From: a virus
Virus record (IMG/VR): IMGVR_UViG_3300025828_000240
Span: 1-21,085 of that record
Direction: 5' to 3' (one strand)
Length of the DNA stretch: 21,085 nt
Below, in pieces: positions 6,383-16,450 of this stretch. The stretch's first letter is position 1, and every line of letters starts with the position of its first letter. The translations under genes and the position numbers were made by a program. A model generated the notes under the pieces. It was not told the DNA's origin. It made no database searches and saw only the letters and a list, made by a program, of their open reading frames with translations.

Positions 6383-9355
6383 ATGGCACAAGCACAATAT
6401 AGAAAGGCTGCCAGACCTGCAGGATTTACGCCTGTTCAGGTCAGTGGACAGAACATTGCAAGGATGCGTGAAGAAAGTGACCGTGTTGCTCAAGGTATGC
6501 GTGCTGCACGTGATGCTGAAATTCAGGACCGGCAAAGGATTCAAGCGGCAATGAAAGAAAACGCCGATTATACTAGGCGTGCTCTTAGAGAAAATCAAGC
6601 AATTGCTGGAACAAACGCAAACGAAAAAGTACGTCAATTGAGTCTTGACGCACAAACAAGTGTTGCAAATTTTGAAGAAAAACAAAGGGAGGCTACAACT
6701 GTATTTAAATCAGTTGCTAACTTAAGTGAAACTGCTGCTAAAAAAATCAATGAACTTGAGCAACAACGATTTGATGAAGATTATGCTCGTGAGTTGATTG
6801 AGTACGACCCTTCTTCTAATGAGACCATCACTCAAATCAAAGGAGAAGGTGAGTTAGCAGCTATTACTGAAGAACAACAATCAAAAATTGATGAAGCAGA
6901 AGCTAAAGGTGCCGATCCACTTGGTGTAGCACAAGCTCGTAGCATGAGTGCCGGTGCTCAATATGCTAGGAAACAAGCTGATGCAAACTACTTATTGAGT
7001 GTTGTATATCCTCAAAAATTACAAGAATATTTTTTAAAAAACTCTGAGTTACTTTCTAGTTCTGGTGATACTGCAGCTTCTATTGCTGTATTTCAACGTG
7101 ATTTCTTTGAAAGTAGTGGGTTAAGGTCTGCAGGGTATCGCCCTGAGATGTTGAGAAATGGTTTGATTGCTATGCGTCAAACCAACCAAAGTTATGTGCT
7201 CCAAGCTCGTAGGACTGAAACCAACAACCTGTATGAAATGCAGGCTGATATAGCTAGTACTAATCTTACTAATAACCCAGCACAATTTGAACAAAACGTA
7301 CAGTCTTCATTTAGAACCTGGGCACGTAACCCAAATATTGGTTATAGTGGAGCATTAGATAGGTACGAATCTTTAGCTACTGAACGTGGTCCTAATGGTG
7401 AGTTTTTGTTTACCATGGAGCAACTTGGTAACGCAGACCTTAAAGGTACCGGTAAACCATTCTCTCAAGAATGGGCAGCTCGCTATGAAAAAATGCAACA
7501 AGCACGACTGGTGGATACTAATAGATTCCTTGCAGCACAGAACCAGGCGGACGATATTGCGTATCAAAAAGACTTAAATAGAATCATGAAGGGTCTTGCT
7601 GCTGACCCGACTAAAGCTAACTTTGAAGCGGCTAAAGACTTTTTCCTGAAAAAGTATTCTGATAGAGGTTTACCACCAGTTCTTGTAAAATTTGGTGAAT
7701 CATATACCAACGAAGCTATTGATAAGGCGAAACAAATTGAACGTCTTGAAGAAATTCCAATTGGTCTTATTCAACAAGAGGATGTAGATGCTTTGGCTGG
7801 TCTTGACTGGCAAGCTGGACAACGCCTTGGTCAGAAATATGCTTTACAGGAGCAACGTTATAATAGTGGTACCTTTAAGGATATATCTGATTCATTCACG
7901 TCTGTTGCTAATGGTTTAACCACCTTTGGTACTAACAAACCAAACAACCCTGGTAGCATCTTTTTACAAAATAAGATGCGTGCAGAATATAGGCGACGTG
8001 TTGATGAAGCTGTAGCTGGTGGTGCTAATTTTAATGTTGCTTCTAATCAAATTGGTCAGGAACTTGCTGCTGAAGTTAAGGCTGGATTTAATGACGATCA
8101 ATCACGATGGTACCGTAAGATTGATCCAAAAACTCAGGAAGCTACATTTCCAAACTTAAGTAAAAACCAAGCCAGTGCTGTTAAAACTGCTAATGAGCGT
8201 TACCAACTTTTGAAAGAAAGGGTTATTAGAGACGGTGTGGCTAAAGTTATTACTACTCCTGAATCTATTATTACCAGAGCTGAAGCTAACGAGATAGTAT
8301 CTGCATATGGTACTGCAAGGTTTATTGTTCCAAGTGATGTACTAGCTGTTGCTGCTATGTCTAATGGTGGAGACCCGTTTGTAATTATCAACGCACAATT
8401 GGAGGCATTAGGTATGCAACCCTTACCACCACCACCATCAATGCAAGTTGTTGGAGAAGCAAGTCCTGCATTTAGAAAGCTGCTATTTAAAACACCAAGC
8501 TTTCAACGTTCACTTCGTGCTATGGGTGGTATGTCTTCTAGTGGATTCAGACCTGAATTAGTTCCTGGTGGGTATGCCCCGATGGTTCAGCAAGCTGCAA
8601 CAGCAGCTGGGATTGGTCCTGCATTGGTTGCTGCTATGGCAGAGATTGAAAGTGGTTGGAATCCAGGCACACCAAGCTACAATGGCAGTTCGTTTGGTTT
8701 GATGCAGATTCATCGCTCTTCTCACCCAGAGTTTTTTGAAACCAATGATTGGAAAGACCCACAAGCTAGTCTAAACTACGGTGCTAAGTTCTTTGCTAGT
8801 TTAATTAAAAGGTACAACGGTGACGTAAAAGCTGCTGCTATGGCGTATAACGCTGGACCTGGTGCCTATGATGAATACGCTGCTGGCGTACGTTATAACG
8901 ACGCTAAAGAACGTGAAATGATTAACCACGGCATAAAGTTCATGAAAGCGTACTATAAGTATGGTGGTGGTACTCAAGCCCTGAATACATCAAGTAACTT
9001 GCGGTTTAACTTCAGACAGCTTGTAACCGGTAACCCTGGTATTCAAACTTCAGCAGATGGTGCAAGAGTTTATGACCCAGATGGTCATGGTGGGCGTAAA
9101 TATCACGACCATTTTGAACTAAGTTCTAAGGAAGAAGTTCTACGGATGGAAAAACTATTGAATAACACTATTGACCCTTGGACTGGTAAACCTTATAGGG
9201 TAACCGATACGTACAGACCAGGTGACCCTAAGGCTCATGGTGCGTATAGAGCTATTGATGTAGCACCCCCAGTAACTCTACCAGTGTCTGAAGAGCAAGC
9301 ATGGTCTGAACATTTATACAAAGTACTTGGTCTTGACCCATACAGCATTAAATAA
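6383..9355 (+). CDS. Internal virion protein (gp15 position) with lytic transglycosylase and M15-like C-terminus
   Basis: A 990-residue ejection protein. Residues 1-130 are charged and helical (coiled coil), followed by a long helical body. Residues about 733-860 are an SLT-type lytic transglycosylase: catalytic Glu756 in AEIESGWNP, GLMQI at 772-776, and AYNAGPG at 821-827 all match the family. This enzyme cuts the glycan backbone of peptidoglycan to let the ejected core cross the wall. A second module follows at about 895-990, with YHDHFE at 907-912 and PKAHGAYRAID ending at 959. The His952 to Asp959 spacing matches the SxHxxGxAxD zinc-binding pattern of M15 D,D-peptidases, though the Ser and the Gly are replaced. 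That second activity is inferred. T7 carries its transglycosylase on gp16; here it is in the gene before. No Shine-Dalgarno; the start follows the previous stop by three bases. Confidence 0.85.
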   Translation: MAQAQYRKAARPAGFTPVQVSGQNIARMREESDRVAQGMRAARDAEIQDRQRIQAAMKENADYTRRALRENQAIAGTNANEKVRQLSLDAQTSVANFEEKQREATTVFKSVANLSETAAKKINELEQQRFDEDYARELIEYDPSSNETITQIKGEGELAAITEEQQSKIDEAEAKGADPLGVAQARSMSAGAQYARKQADANYLLSVVYPQKLQEYFLKNSELLSSSGDTAASIAVFQRDFFESSGLRSAGYRPEMLRNGLIAMRQTNQSYVLQARRTETNNLYEMQADIASTNLTNNPAQFEQNVQSSFRTWARNPNIGYSGALDRYESLATERGPNGEFLFTMEQLGNADLKGTGKPFSQEWAARYEKMQQARLVDTNRFLAAQNQADDIAYQKDLNRIMKGLAADPTKANFEAAKDFFLKKYSDRGLPPVLVKFGESYTNEAIDKAKQIERLEEIPIGLIQQEDVDALAGLDWQAGQRLGQKYALQEQRYNSGTFKDISDSFTSVANGLTTFGTNKPNNPGSIFLQNKMRAEYRRRVDEAVAGGANFNVASNQIGQELAAEVKAGFNDDQSRWYRKIDPKTQEATFPNLSKNQASAVKTANERYQLLKERVIRDGVAKVITTPESIITRAEANEIVSAYGTARFIVPSDVLAVAAMSNGGDPFVIINAQLEALGMQPLPPPPSMQVVGEASPAFRKLLFKTPSFQRSLRAMGGMSSSGFRPELVPGGYAPMVQQAATAAGIGPALVAAMAEIESGWNPGTPSYNGSSFGLMQIHRSSHPEFFETNDWKDPQASLNYGAKFFASLIKRYNGDVKAAAMAYNAGPGAYDEYAAGVRYNDAKEREMINHGIKFMKAYYKYGGGTQALNTSSNLRFNFRQLVTGNPGIQTSADGARVYDPDGHGGRKYHDHFELSSKEEVLRMEKLLNNTIDPWTGKPYRVTDTYRPGDPKAHGAYRAIDVAPPVTLPVSEEQAWSEHLYKVLGLDPYSIK

Positions 9356-9357
9356 CT

Positions 9358-12300
9358 ATGAATTATGATCCTAGCGAAAGGTTTCGGGAGGATCCTGGTG
9401 AGTTTGAATTAGATCCTAATTTTCAAGCTCAGTTAGATCTGGAGCGGCAAGCTGCTGAACAGCAAGCTGCTCTGGAAGCTCAACAACAACAGGAAGAATC
9501 TACTCCTACGGGAGGACAGCCGAAACAAACGCAACCACAAGCATCATCTACGGATGGTGATTTAAAACCAGTAGAAACCAGTCCATTTAAAACAGAAAGC
9601 GGTGAAGTTGATCTAGAGAAACTACGCAGACAGGGTGGTGAATTAGATACTGCCTTTTTACAAGGTATTCAAGATTTTGGTATCGATTTAATTAATATTA
9701 TACCTGGTGTAAATATTAAAAAACCCAGTGAATATGAAAATGACGTAGCAGAAGCAGTTCGTAATATTAGCTCTGTTGTTGTCCCTACAATGACAGGTAG
9801 TGCTGCTCTTAAAGGTTTAGGTGTAGCTGCTAACGCTCGTGTTGGTTGGTCACTTGGCAGCAACCCTTTTGTCCGCTTTCTGGGTGAACGTGGTGTTGAA
9901 GCCTTGGCTGGTCTTGGTGTTGGTGCTGTTAGCAGTGAATACGAAGAAGATAACTTGTCAGGCACATTGAAACAAAGCTTTCCCAAGACTTTTGATTTCA
10001 TTCCTGATAGCATGGCTACATTGGAAGGCGACAGTCCTGATGTAAAACGCCAAAAGAATATCAATGAAGATCTTGGTCTTGGTATTGTAACTGACCTTGC
10101 TATGGGGGCTAGTAGGCTTGTTACTGCGCTTGGTGGTACTGCTAGTTCATTGCGTAAATCTAATCGTCTTGTTGGTCAAACTGATGAAGCACGAGCATGG
10201 CTACGTGAAAATGCTCCAGAAGATCCGTTAAGAAAAAAAGCACAACAGCTTTGGGATTCTGCTACAAATACAAAAGGCAGAAGGTCTCATACTGCAGAGT
10301 TAGGTAATGATTTTGCTAGTCTGACGCCTGAAGAACAGGATAAAATCCTTGAGATGTATTTAAAAAACAATGCAATCTCTGATTCCGCCGAAGATGTTGT
10401 AGCACGTTCTGCAATGAAACAAGAGGAGGCTTTGGATGAGGTTGGTTTTTATAACCTATCTTTGAATCCAGACTTGGATAGACCTTTGAAGGGTGTCCAT
10501 GATATGTTTGATTACAGTGAAATTGGTGTACGTACTGTAGATGACTTTGGTATTGTAGGAGCTAGTGTAGACGCTGCACGTATTGCCAGCAATTCCGGTA
10601 CTATTTATGGTCGTATTGGTAACCCAATTTCCGAGCCTGCCTTAAAATATGCTTTGACTAATTATGGTGCTGGACAAGATATTGTCCTTGGATTGGCTGA
10701 TCAATTAAGAAAAGCTGGAGAGATTGGTGCGGAAGGTAATGGTTGGAAGATTAACTATGCTGATGTAATTGAGGCTAATGAAAACGTAGCTATTCAATTG
10801 TTTGATCCACGGATGTCTAAACAAGACCTTCGTGAAATCTTAGAACCTTATATTGTACGTGGTCCTGATGGAACAGAACGCCTAACTGAAGCAGGCTTTG
10901 GTATGACTGCTGCTGCCCTCAGGAACTTCGGAAGTGTGGTCACTGGTATGGATGTAGCCAGGGCGCAATCATTGCTTGCTGGAAGCCTTTCTGGACGCAT
11001 CTCAGACCTTTCTGAAGGTGCTCGTCTTATGACCGGTACATCTGCTGTACGTGAGGCACAGGAAAAAGTAATTGACCTAATGCAATACGTTAGCCAACTT
11101 GGTGCTTCTGCCAAGTATTATAAGAATCGTAAGATGGGTCTATTGCAGCAAGTACGTAATGGATTCACAAATATCGAAGGTTATAATGAAGCTAGTGTTA
11201 TTGGTGCTGGTGCAGTTGCTGAACGTGTCTTTAAAGATTCCGAACGATTTGCTAGTACCTTACGTCAAATTGCAGATAATCAGCCAGAATTAATGGATGA
11301 TTTGTTATTTGCTTATGAACTGACAGATGGTAGAGTAGATACAATCCTTAAGATGAATAACTACATCGCTGGGATGACTACTGATTTAGGTAAAATAATC
11401 TTTAATCCTAACCCTGAAGTACAAAATAAACTCATTCAGGGTATGTGGTCTAATATCTACAACTCTGTGTTGTCTGCTTTTGGTACACCAATTAAAGCAC
11501 TGGTTGGTAACTTTGGTGGTATTATTTCGCAACCTATTTCGCACTTTGGTGGTGCAATTGCTCACGGTGACTTTGAAGCTATTCATCGCGGATGGATTGC
11601 TTATAGTTCTGTGGGTGAAACCTTGAAAAAAGCTTTGCCTTATGCTGGTGATATTTTCATGCGTGCATCAAAAGAACCCGAGTCAGTTCGTTCTGTAACA
11701 AGGCTTGACCTTGCTTTACAGTCTGAACGTGAGATTGGATTCCTTAAACAAGCTGCTAGAACTAAAGCAGCACAAGGTGAAATGGGGCTACAATATATCG
11801 TTAGCCAAATTGAGATGTTGAATGCATTCTCAAAAGACCCCGTGTTACGATTTGGTCCTAATGCAATGACAGCAACCGATGGTTTTACTGGTGTGTTTAA
11901 TGCATCAGCTGAAGCTAGGTTCCGTGCTATGGATGAGCTACGATCAAGTGGTAAACCAATAACAAAGGAAAACGTAAAGCCTATTGCAGATAAACTTTAC
12001 AAAGAGATGTTTGATTCCAATGGTATCTTAAGTGATGAAGCTGTTAAATATGCAAACAGTGAAATTGCTTTGAACCTGGATTCACCTATTGCACAAGGCA
12101 TTACTGACTTAATTGATAGGGTTCCCGCAGTAAGACCATTTCTTATGTTCCAAACTACTGGTTTGAATACATTAGATATTGGTGGTAAATATGCACCGTG
12201 GGCACCGTTCCAAAAAGATATTAACGAACTTGTCTACACTAAACTAGATGACCTATTGGTTAATGAAGAATATGTAGATAATCTACTACGTTCACGTAAT

Positions 12301-13431
12301 ATTAACCCAGACCAAATGGATCCATTGGCTAAGCAAGCTAAAATTGCTGACCTTAAATATACAGCAATGGGTCGTAAAGCTATTGGTACTATGACAATTG
12401 CTGGTGCTGTTGGGTTGCTTATGAATGATAGGCTGACTGGTGATGGTCTTTATGATAAGGAAACACAACGCTCACGGGTTACTAACTCTAACTGGCAACC
12501 ACGTAGTATTAAAGGTTTAGATGGTAAGTGGTATTCCTATGAATCCCTTGGTCCATTGGCTGATGTATTGGCATTAACTGCTAACATTGGTGATAACTTT
12601 GATATGCTTGGTGAGGTTGCTACTGAAAACCTACTGAAGAAACTTATTTTTAGTGTTGGTGCTTCTGTGACCGATAGGACTGGTTTGTCTACCATTCGTC
12701 CGTTGGTTGAAGCCGCTTCAGGGGACACTTCTGCAATGACCCGCTGGGGAGCTGGATTCATTAATAGCCTTGGCCCTTTGTCTGGTCAACGTGCTGAATG
12801 GGGGCGTATCTTTAGCAAAGGTCTGCAAATCGTTGATAATGATTTGATGTCTATGTTGCAAAACCGCAATAGGTTTGCAGGTGAACTTGATTCAACTAAT
12901 CGTGCTCCTTATATTTACAGCCCTGTTACTGGTAAAACGACTAATGATTACACCTTTATGCAACGGTTGTGGAATGCAACTGGTGTTATGAAAATTGGTG
13001 CAGAGCAAACACCAGAAGAAAAGTTTTTACAAGAAGTTGAATTTGATATTAATACAACTTTTAGAACTAAAGATGGTGTGAAATTACTGCCTGCTGAACG
13101 CTCTGAACTATTTAGGTTGATGGGAGAACAAGGTGTATTCAGAGGTGCTATTAAAGATATTATGAAGGATGCTGGTGACTGGAACAGCCTAGCTATGTTG
13201 AGGCAAAAGCGGTCTGAAGGTTACACAGCTGATGAAGCATCTCTTTCTAAGTGGTACAATATCCACGTCCGTTTAAGTGATGCACGTCGTGTTGCTGAAG
13301 AATTAGCCTTTGCTGAAATGGATGCTGATATGTTTGCAGCTATCCAGTTCCGTCAACTACAAAGAGATTTATCACTAGAGGCTAGTCAATATGGCGAAAC
13401 TATTGATAATTCTCTAAACATTCGTAAATAA
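9358..13431 (+). CDS. Large internal virion / ejection protein (gp16-like)
   Basis: A 1357-residue protein, close in length to T7 gp16 (1318 aa) and in the same place before the tail fibre. These proteins are ejected and, in T7, build the channel that spans the periplasm. Residues about 20-75 are Gln/Glu/Pro-rich and likely disordered. Residues about 105-200 contain hydrophobic glycine/alanine stretches (VVPTMTGSAALKGLGVAA, ALAGLGVGAVSS). The body is helical, and a further hydrophobic stretch (AIGTMTIAGAVGLLMND) lies near residues 1006-1022. No transglycosylase motif is visible at the N-terminus, where T7 gp16 has one; that function sits in the preceding gene. The start lies two bases after the previous stop (TAACTATG) without a Shine-Dalgarno. 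Assignment is by length, order and composition. Confidence 0.85.
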   Translation: MNYDPSERFREDPGEFELDPNFQAQLDLERQAAEQQAALEAQQQQEESTPTGGQPKQTQPQASSTDGDLKPVETSPFKTESGEVDLEKLRRQGGELDTAFLQGIQDFGIDLINIIPGVNIKKPSEYENDVAEAVRNISSVVVPTMTGSAALKGLGVAANARVGWSLGSNPFVRFLGERGVEALAGLGVGAVSSEYEEDNLSGTLKQSFPKTFDFIPDSMATLEGDSPDVKRQKNINEDLGLGIVTDLAMGASRLVTALGGTASSLRKSNRLVGQTDEARAWLRENAPEDPLRKKAQQLWDSATNTKGRRSHTAELGNDFASLTPEEQDKILEMYLKNNAISDSAEDVVARSAMKQEEALDEVGFYNLSLNPDLDRPLKGVHDMFDYSEIGVRTVDDFGIVGASVDAARIASNSGTIYGRIGNPISEPALKYALTNYGAGQDIVLGLADQLRKAGEIGAEGNGWKINYADVIEANENVAIQLFDPRMSKQDLREILEPYIVRGPDGTERLTEAGFGMTAAALRNFGSVVTGMDVARAQSLLAGSLSGRISDLSEGARLMTGTSAVREAQEKVIDLMQYVSQLGASAKYYKNRKMGLLQQVRNGFTNIEGYNEASVIGAGAVAERVFKDSERFASTLRQIADNQPELMDDLLFAYELTDGRVDTILKMNNYIAGMTTDLGKIIFNPNPEVQNKLIQGMWSNIYNSVLSAFGTPIKALVGNFGGIISQPISHFGGAIAHGDFEAIHRGWIAYSSVGETLKKALPYAGDIFMRASKEPESVRSVTRLDLALQSEREIGFLKQAARTKAAQGEMGLQYIVSQIEMLNAFSKDPVLRFGPNAMTATDGFTGVFNASAEARFRAMDELRSSGKPITKENVKPIADKLYKEMFDSNGILSDEAVKYANSEIALNLDSPIAQGITDLIDRVPAVRPFLMFQTTGLNTLDIGGKYAPWAPFQKDINELVYTKLDDLLVNEEYVDNLLRSRNINPDQMDPLAKQAKIADLKYTAMGRKAIGTMTIAGAVGLLMNDRLTGDGLYDKETQRSRVTNSNWQPRSIKGLDGKWYSYESLGPLADVLALTANIGDNFDMLGEVATENLLKKLIFSVGASVTDRTGLSTIRPLVEAASGDTSAMTRWGAGFINSLGPLSGQRAEWGRIFSKGLQIVDNDLMSMLQNRNRFAGELDSTNRAPYIYSPVTGKTTNDYTFMQRLWNATGVMKIGAEQTPEEKFLQEVEFDINTTFRTKDGVKLLPAERSELFRLMGEQGVFRGAIKDIMKDAGDWNSLAMLRQKRSEGYTADEASLSKWYNIHVRLSDARRVAEELAFAEMDADMFAAIQFRQLQRDLSLEASQYGETIDNSLNIRK

Positions 13432-13493
13432 AATTAGGCTATAAAAGTTTAGAAAAGTTCACCCAAATCCGTAATTAACAATCGTGACTAATT
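13432..13493 (+). other. Short intergenic leader of the tail fibre gene
   Basis: A 62-base AT-rich gap between the gp16-like and fibre genes. TATAAA at 13440-13445 could be a -10 element, but no -35 lies at normal spacing (TTGATA ends 31 bases upstream). It ends in TAATT directly before the ATG, the same start context used at 16451. No hairpin terminator is seen. Confidence 0.3.
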
Positions 13494-16448
13494 ATGTCGT
13501 GTACTGACGTACAAACAATTCAACCTGGAGACGGGTCAAAGACACAGTTTTCTTTTGACTTTCCGTATATTTTTAAATCTGAAATTCACGTTTACTTTTG
13601 GAACGCTACAACTAAAGAATGGGACGAAAAGCTCACGACTGATGGCACACATCCTTGGCAGGTTACAGATGCTAACCCTACTATTGTAGAGTTTACAAGC
13701 ACTGCTCCACCCGCTCCTGCTGTACCTACTGTTCCTGGTGAATCTGCTGTAGACAACGTACGGATCCGTCGTGTTACTAATATTGACGACATCCGTGCAT
13801 TGTTTAACCCTGGTTCAGCCATTCGTTCTAATGACCTTAACAGGAACTTTGAACAACTTCGTTATGCAATTCAAGAATCTAATTGTCAAGATGTTCCTGA
13901 AGAAGTTTATCAGTATTTGCTAGATAACTATTGGGATCGTTTTGATAATACAATCTATCAAGCTGATACTTGGCGTAGTGATGACGCAACTATTGCAACC
14001 ACTGCTGCCTTGGATCAGCGCTTCCAAGATGAAGTAAACGATACCTTTACTAAAGCAGAACTGGCTGCAGCATCTGATGTCATGCCTGACGATGATGTTG
14101 CTGTACCTACTACTGGTGCTGTCAAAGACTTTGTTGACCATGTTATCGAAACTGACATCTTGGTTGACGGTACTGGTCTTAATAAAACTGGCAGTGGTGG
14201 TCAAGTAACAATTGGTATCTCTGCTGATTCTGTTGACTTTGACAGGATTAAAGATGCTGATAAGGTTCAACTAGCTGATCAAGTAGCAGATTATACTCTT
14301 GCTGGTGGTGACGATAAGATCTTCACCGCTTCTGCTGCTATCCGTCGTTTTGAAAACTACGTACAAAACACTGCTCCAACACCTACTGATGGTGTCGGTA
14401 AAGGTCGTGTTTGGGTTGACGTTGATGATGACCTAACCCTTTCTGTTTGGAATGGTAGTGCTTGGGTTGGTATCACTTCTGGTGGTACCTTTACTAACCA
14501 ACCTAAGGTTGTCTATGTTGATGCAACCAGTGGTGATGATGCTAACGACGGTCACCGCATCAGCCGCCCTAAAGCTACTATTAAAGCAGCTGTAAACCAA
14601 GTCAACGCTGATGCTACCTATGGTGATGGTAGTGTTATTATTGTTGCTGCTGGTGTGTATCAAGAAGCTGCACCAATCCAAATTACTAAAAAGAACGTTT
14701 CTATTATTGGTCAAGCACTTCGTAGCTGTATTGTACACCCAACTCAAGCAACTGAAACCAACACGTTGTTTGAACTTAATAGTGGTTCTTACATCGCTAA
14801 CCTGACGCTGACTGGTATGAAGGCAAGCGGTACACGTGGTGCTGCAGGTTCACTTTATACTGATGCTACTCACGGTTTGCCACCTACTCAAGGTTGGAAC
14901 TTTGCATTCTTCAGTGGTGCTGAAATCTTCAAATCTCCTTATATTCAGAACTGTACTAACTTCTCTGACTCTGAGATTGACAACACTAACTTGAATGCAA
15001 TCACACCTGCTGGTGGTGGCGGTGGTGATACCGACTCTGCACCAACTGGTGGTGGTTTGCTTGTTGATGGTTCTACTGTTGCTAGCACCTCTCCACTACG
15101 TTCTATGGTGTGTGATAGCTACACCCATGTTGGACTAGATGGTCCTGGTATCTTTGTTACCAATAATGGTTACGTGCAAGCAACTTCTAGCTATGCATTC
15201 TTCAACCATTTCCATATTGCTTGTATTAATGGTGGTCAAGCTAACCTTGCAGCTTCTACTTCTGACTTTGGTCGGTTCTCTTTGATTGCTGATGGTCGTT
15301 CACCTTCTGCTGTGTTTACTTCTAATGTAGACCTTGCAGCAGCTGATAATGACATTACCTTTAACATCAACGAACCTGTTGCTGCAGCTGGTTGGCATGG
15401 TGATGCAACCCGTCCACAAGACAACATGCTTGTTGAAGTGAATGGTGTTACTTATCCTGTGCTTAGTGCTGTTGCACGTGTTGATAGTGAAGGAGGTAAT
15501 GGTTGGACGGTAACAATCAGCCGCCCAGATCCTAACGACGCTTCAAGCAACCTTGGTCTTAATGGTGCAGTCAGTGATGATGCTGCTGTGTCGTTCTACC
15601 TTCGTTCTATGATTGCTTCTAGCGGTCATACGATGGAGTATGTTGGTAGTGGTACTAATTACAGTGCATTGCCTGAGAATGGTGGTGTACCGATTGATGC
15701 TAACCAAGTTAAAGAACTGAACAACGGTAAGGTTTGGTCTGCTATTACTGACCACAAAGGTAAGTTTAGCCTTGGAGGTTTCTTTGTTGTTGATCAACAG
15801 ACTGGTAGCTTTAGTGTTAATGCTGGTGCTTTCCAGGTAGACCTTAGCACTTTGAACGTTGACTTGAGTGGTAATGCACAGCTTGGTGCTCCACTTGATA
15901 TGAACGGTAATCAACTTACCGATAGTGTTGGTGATCTAAAGCTTAATGCTACTGGTGACATTAACGTACAAACCAATAAAATTACTAACGTTGTTGACCC
16001 CACTGCTGACCAAGACGCAGCTACTAAGAAGTATGTAGATGATCAAGATGCTACTAAGCTTAGCCTTAGTGGTGGTACGATGACTGGTGACATTGTATTC
16101 AATAGTGGTCAAACCATTGATGGATATATTGTACAAACGTCTGCCACGGGTTCTGCTGCTCTTCCAAGTGGTACTGAACTAGAACGTGACGGTAGTCCTT
16201 CTGCTGGTTATATCCGTTTCAACACTGATGTAACTCAATTTGAAGGTTATAACGGTACGTCTTGGGCAAGTGTTGGAGGAGGTGCAACAGGTGGTGGTAG
16301 TGATACTTGGGCTGTTGAACATGACAACACCATTACTACTTCTTACACCATTACTTCTGGTAAAAACGTCATTAGCGCTGGACCTTTGACGGTCAATAGC
16401 GGTGCAGTTGTCACCGTTCCATCTGGTTCTACTTGGGTAATTGTTTAA
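13494..16448 (+). CDS. Tail fibre protein (gp17-like) with beta-helix
   Basis: A 984-residue fibre. Residues 1 to about 125 are the T7 gp17 N-terminal attachment domain (MSCTDVQTIQPGDGSKTQFS, then VRIRRVTNIDDIRALFNPGS and AIRSNDLNRNFEQLRYAIQE), which docks the fibre to the tail. A linker of short helical and beta units follows. From about residue 340 (VVYVDATSGDDANDG, then RPKATIKAAVNQV) a right-handed beta-helix of the pectate-lyase type begins, as seen in polysaccharide-binding or -degrading tail spikes. The C-terminal third has the usual fibre motifs ATKKYVDDQDATKLSLSGG and TMTGDI at about 840-870, and a YIRFNTDVTQFEGYNGTSW segment near 900-920. No catalytic residues could be assigned, so binding is more certain than enzymatic activity. 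This is the main host-recognition candidate. Confidence 0.92.
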   Translation: MSCTDVQTIQPGDGSKTQFSFDFPYIFKSEIHVYFWNATTKEWDEKLTTDGTHPWQVTDANPTIVEFTSTAPPAPAVPTVPGESAVDNVRIRRVTNIDDIRALFNPGSAIRSNDLNRNFEQLRYAIQESNCQDVPEEVYQYLLDNYWDRFDNTIYQADTWRSDDATIATTAALDQRFQDEVNDTFTKAELAAASDVMPDDDVAVPTTGAVKDFVDHVIETDILVDGTGLNKTGSGGQVTIGISADSVDFDRIKDADKVQLADQVADYTLAGGDDKIFTASAAIRRFENYVQNTAPTPTDGVGKGRVWVDVDDDLTLSVWNGSAWVGITSGGTFTNQPKVVYVDATSGDDANDGHRISRPKATIKAAVNQVNADATYGDGSVIIVAAGVYQEAAPIQITKKNVSIIGQALRSCIVHPTQATETNTLFELNSGSYIANLTLTGMKASGTRGAAGSLYTDATHGLPPTQGWNFAFFSGAEIFKSPYIQNCTNFSDSEIDNTNLNAITPAGGGGGDTDSAPTGGGLLVDGSTVASTSPLRSMVCDSYTHVGLDGPGIFVTNNGYVQATSSYAFFNHFHIACINGGQANLAASTSDFGRFSLIADGRSPSAVFTSNVDLAAADNDITFNINEPVAAAGWHGDATRPQDNMLVEVNGVTYPVLSAVARVDSEGGNGWTVTISRPDPNDASSNLGLNGAVSDDAAVSFYLRSMIASSGHTMEYVGSGTNYSALPENGGVPIDANQVKELNNGKVWSAITDHKGKFSLGGFFVVDQQTGSFSVNAGAFQVDLSTLNVDLSGNAQLGAPLDMNGNQLTDSVGDLKLNATGDINVQTNKITNVVDPTADQDAATKKYVDDQDATKLSLSGGTMTGDIVFNSGQTIDGYIVQTSATGSAALPSGTELERDGSPSAGYIRFNTDVTQFEGYNGTSWASVGGGATGGGSDTWAVEHDNTITTSYTITSGKNVISAGPLTVNSGAVVTVPSGSTWVIV

Positions 16449-16450
16449 TT

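Noticed and set aside
13403-13445. Sigma-70 promoter before the tail fibre gene (TTGATA / TATAAA)
   Set aside because: The two hexamers are 31 bases apart, too far for a functional pair, and no other -35 was found.
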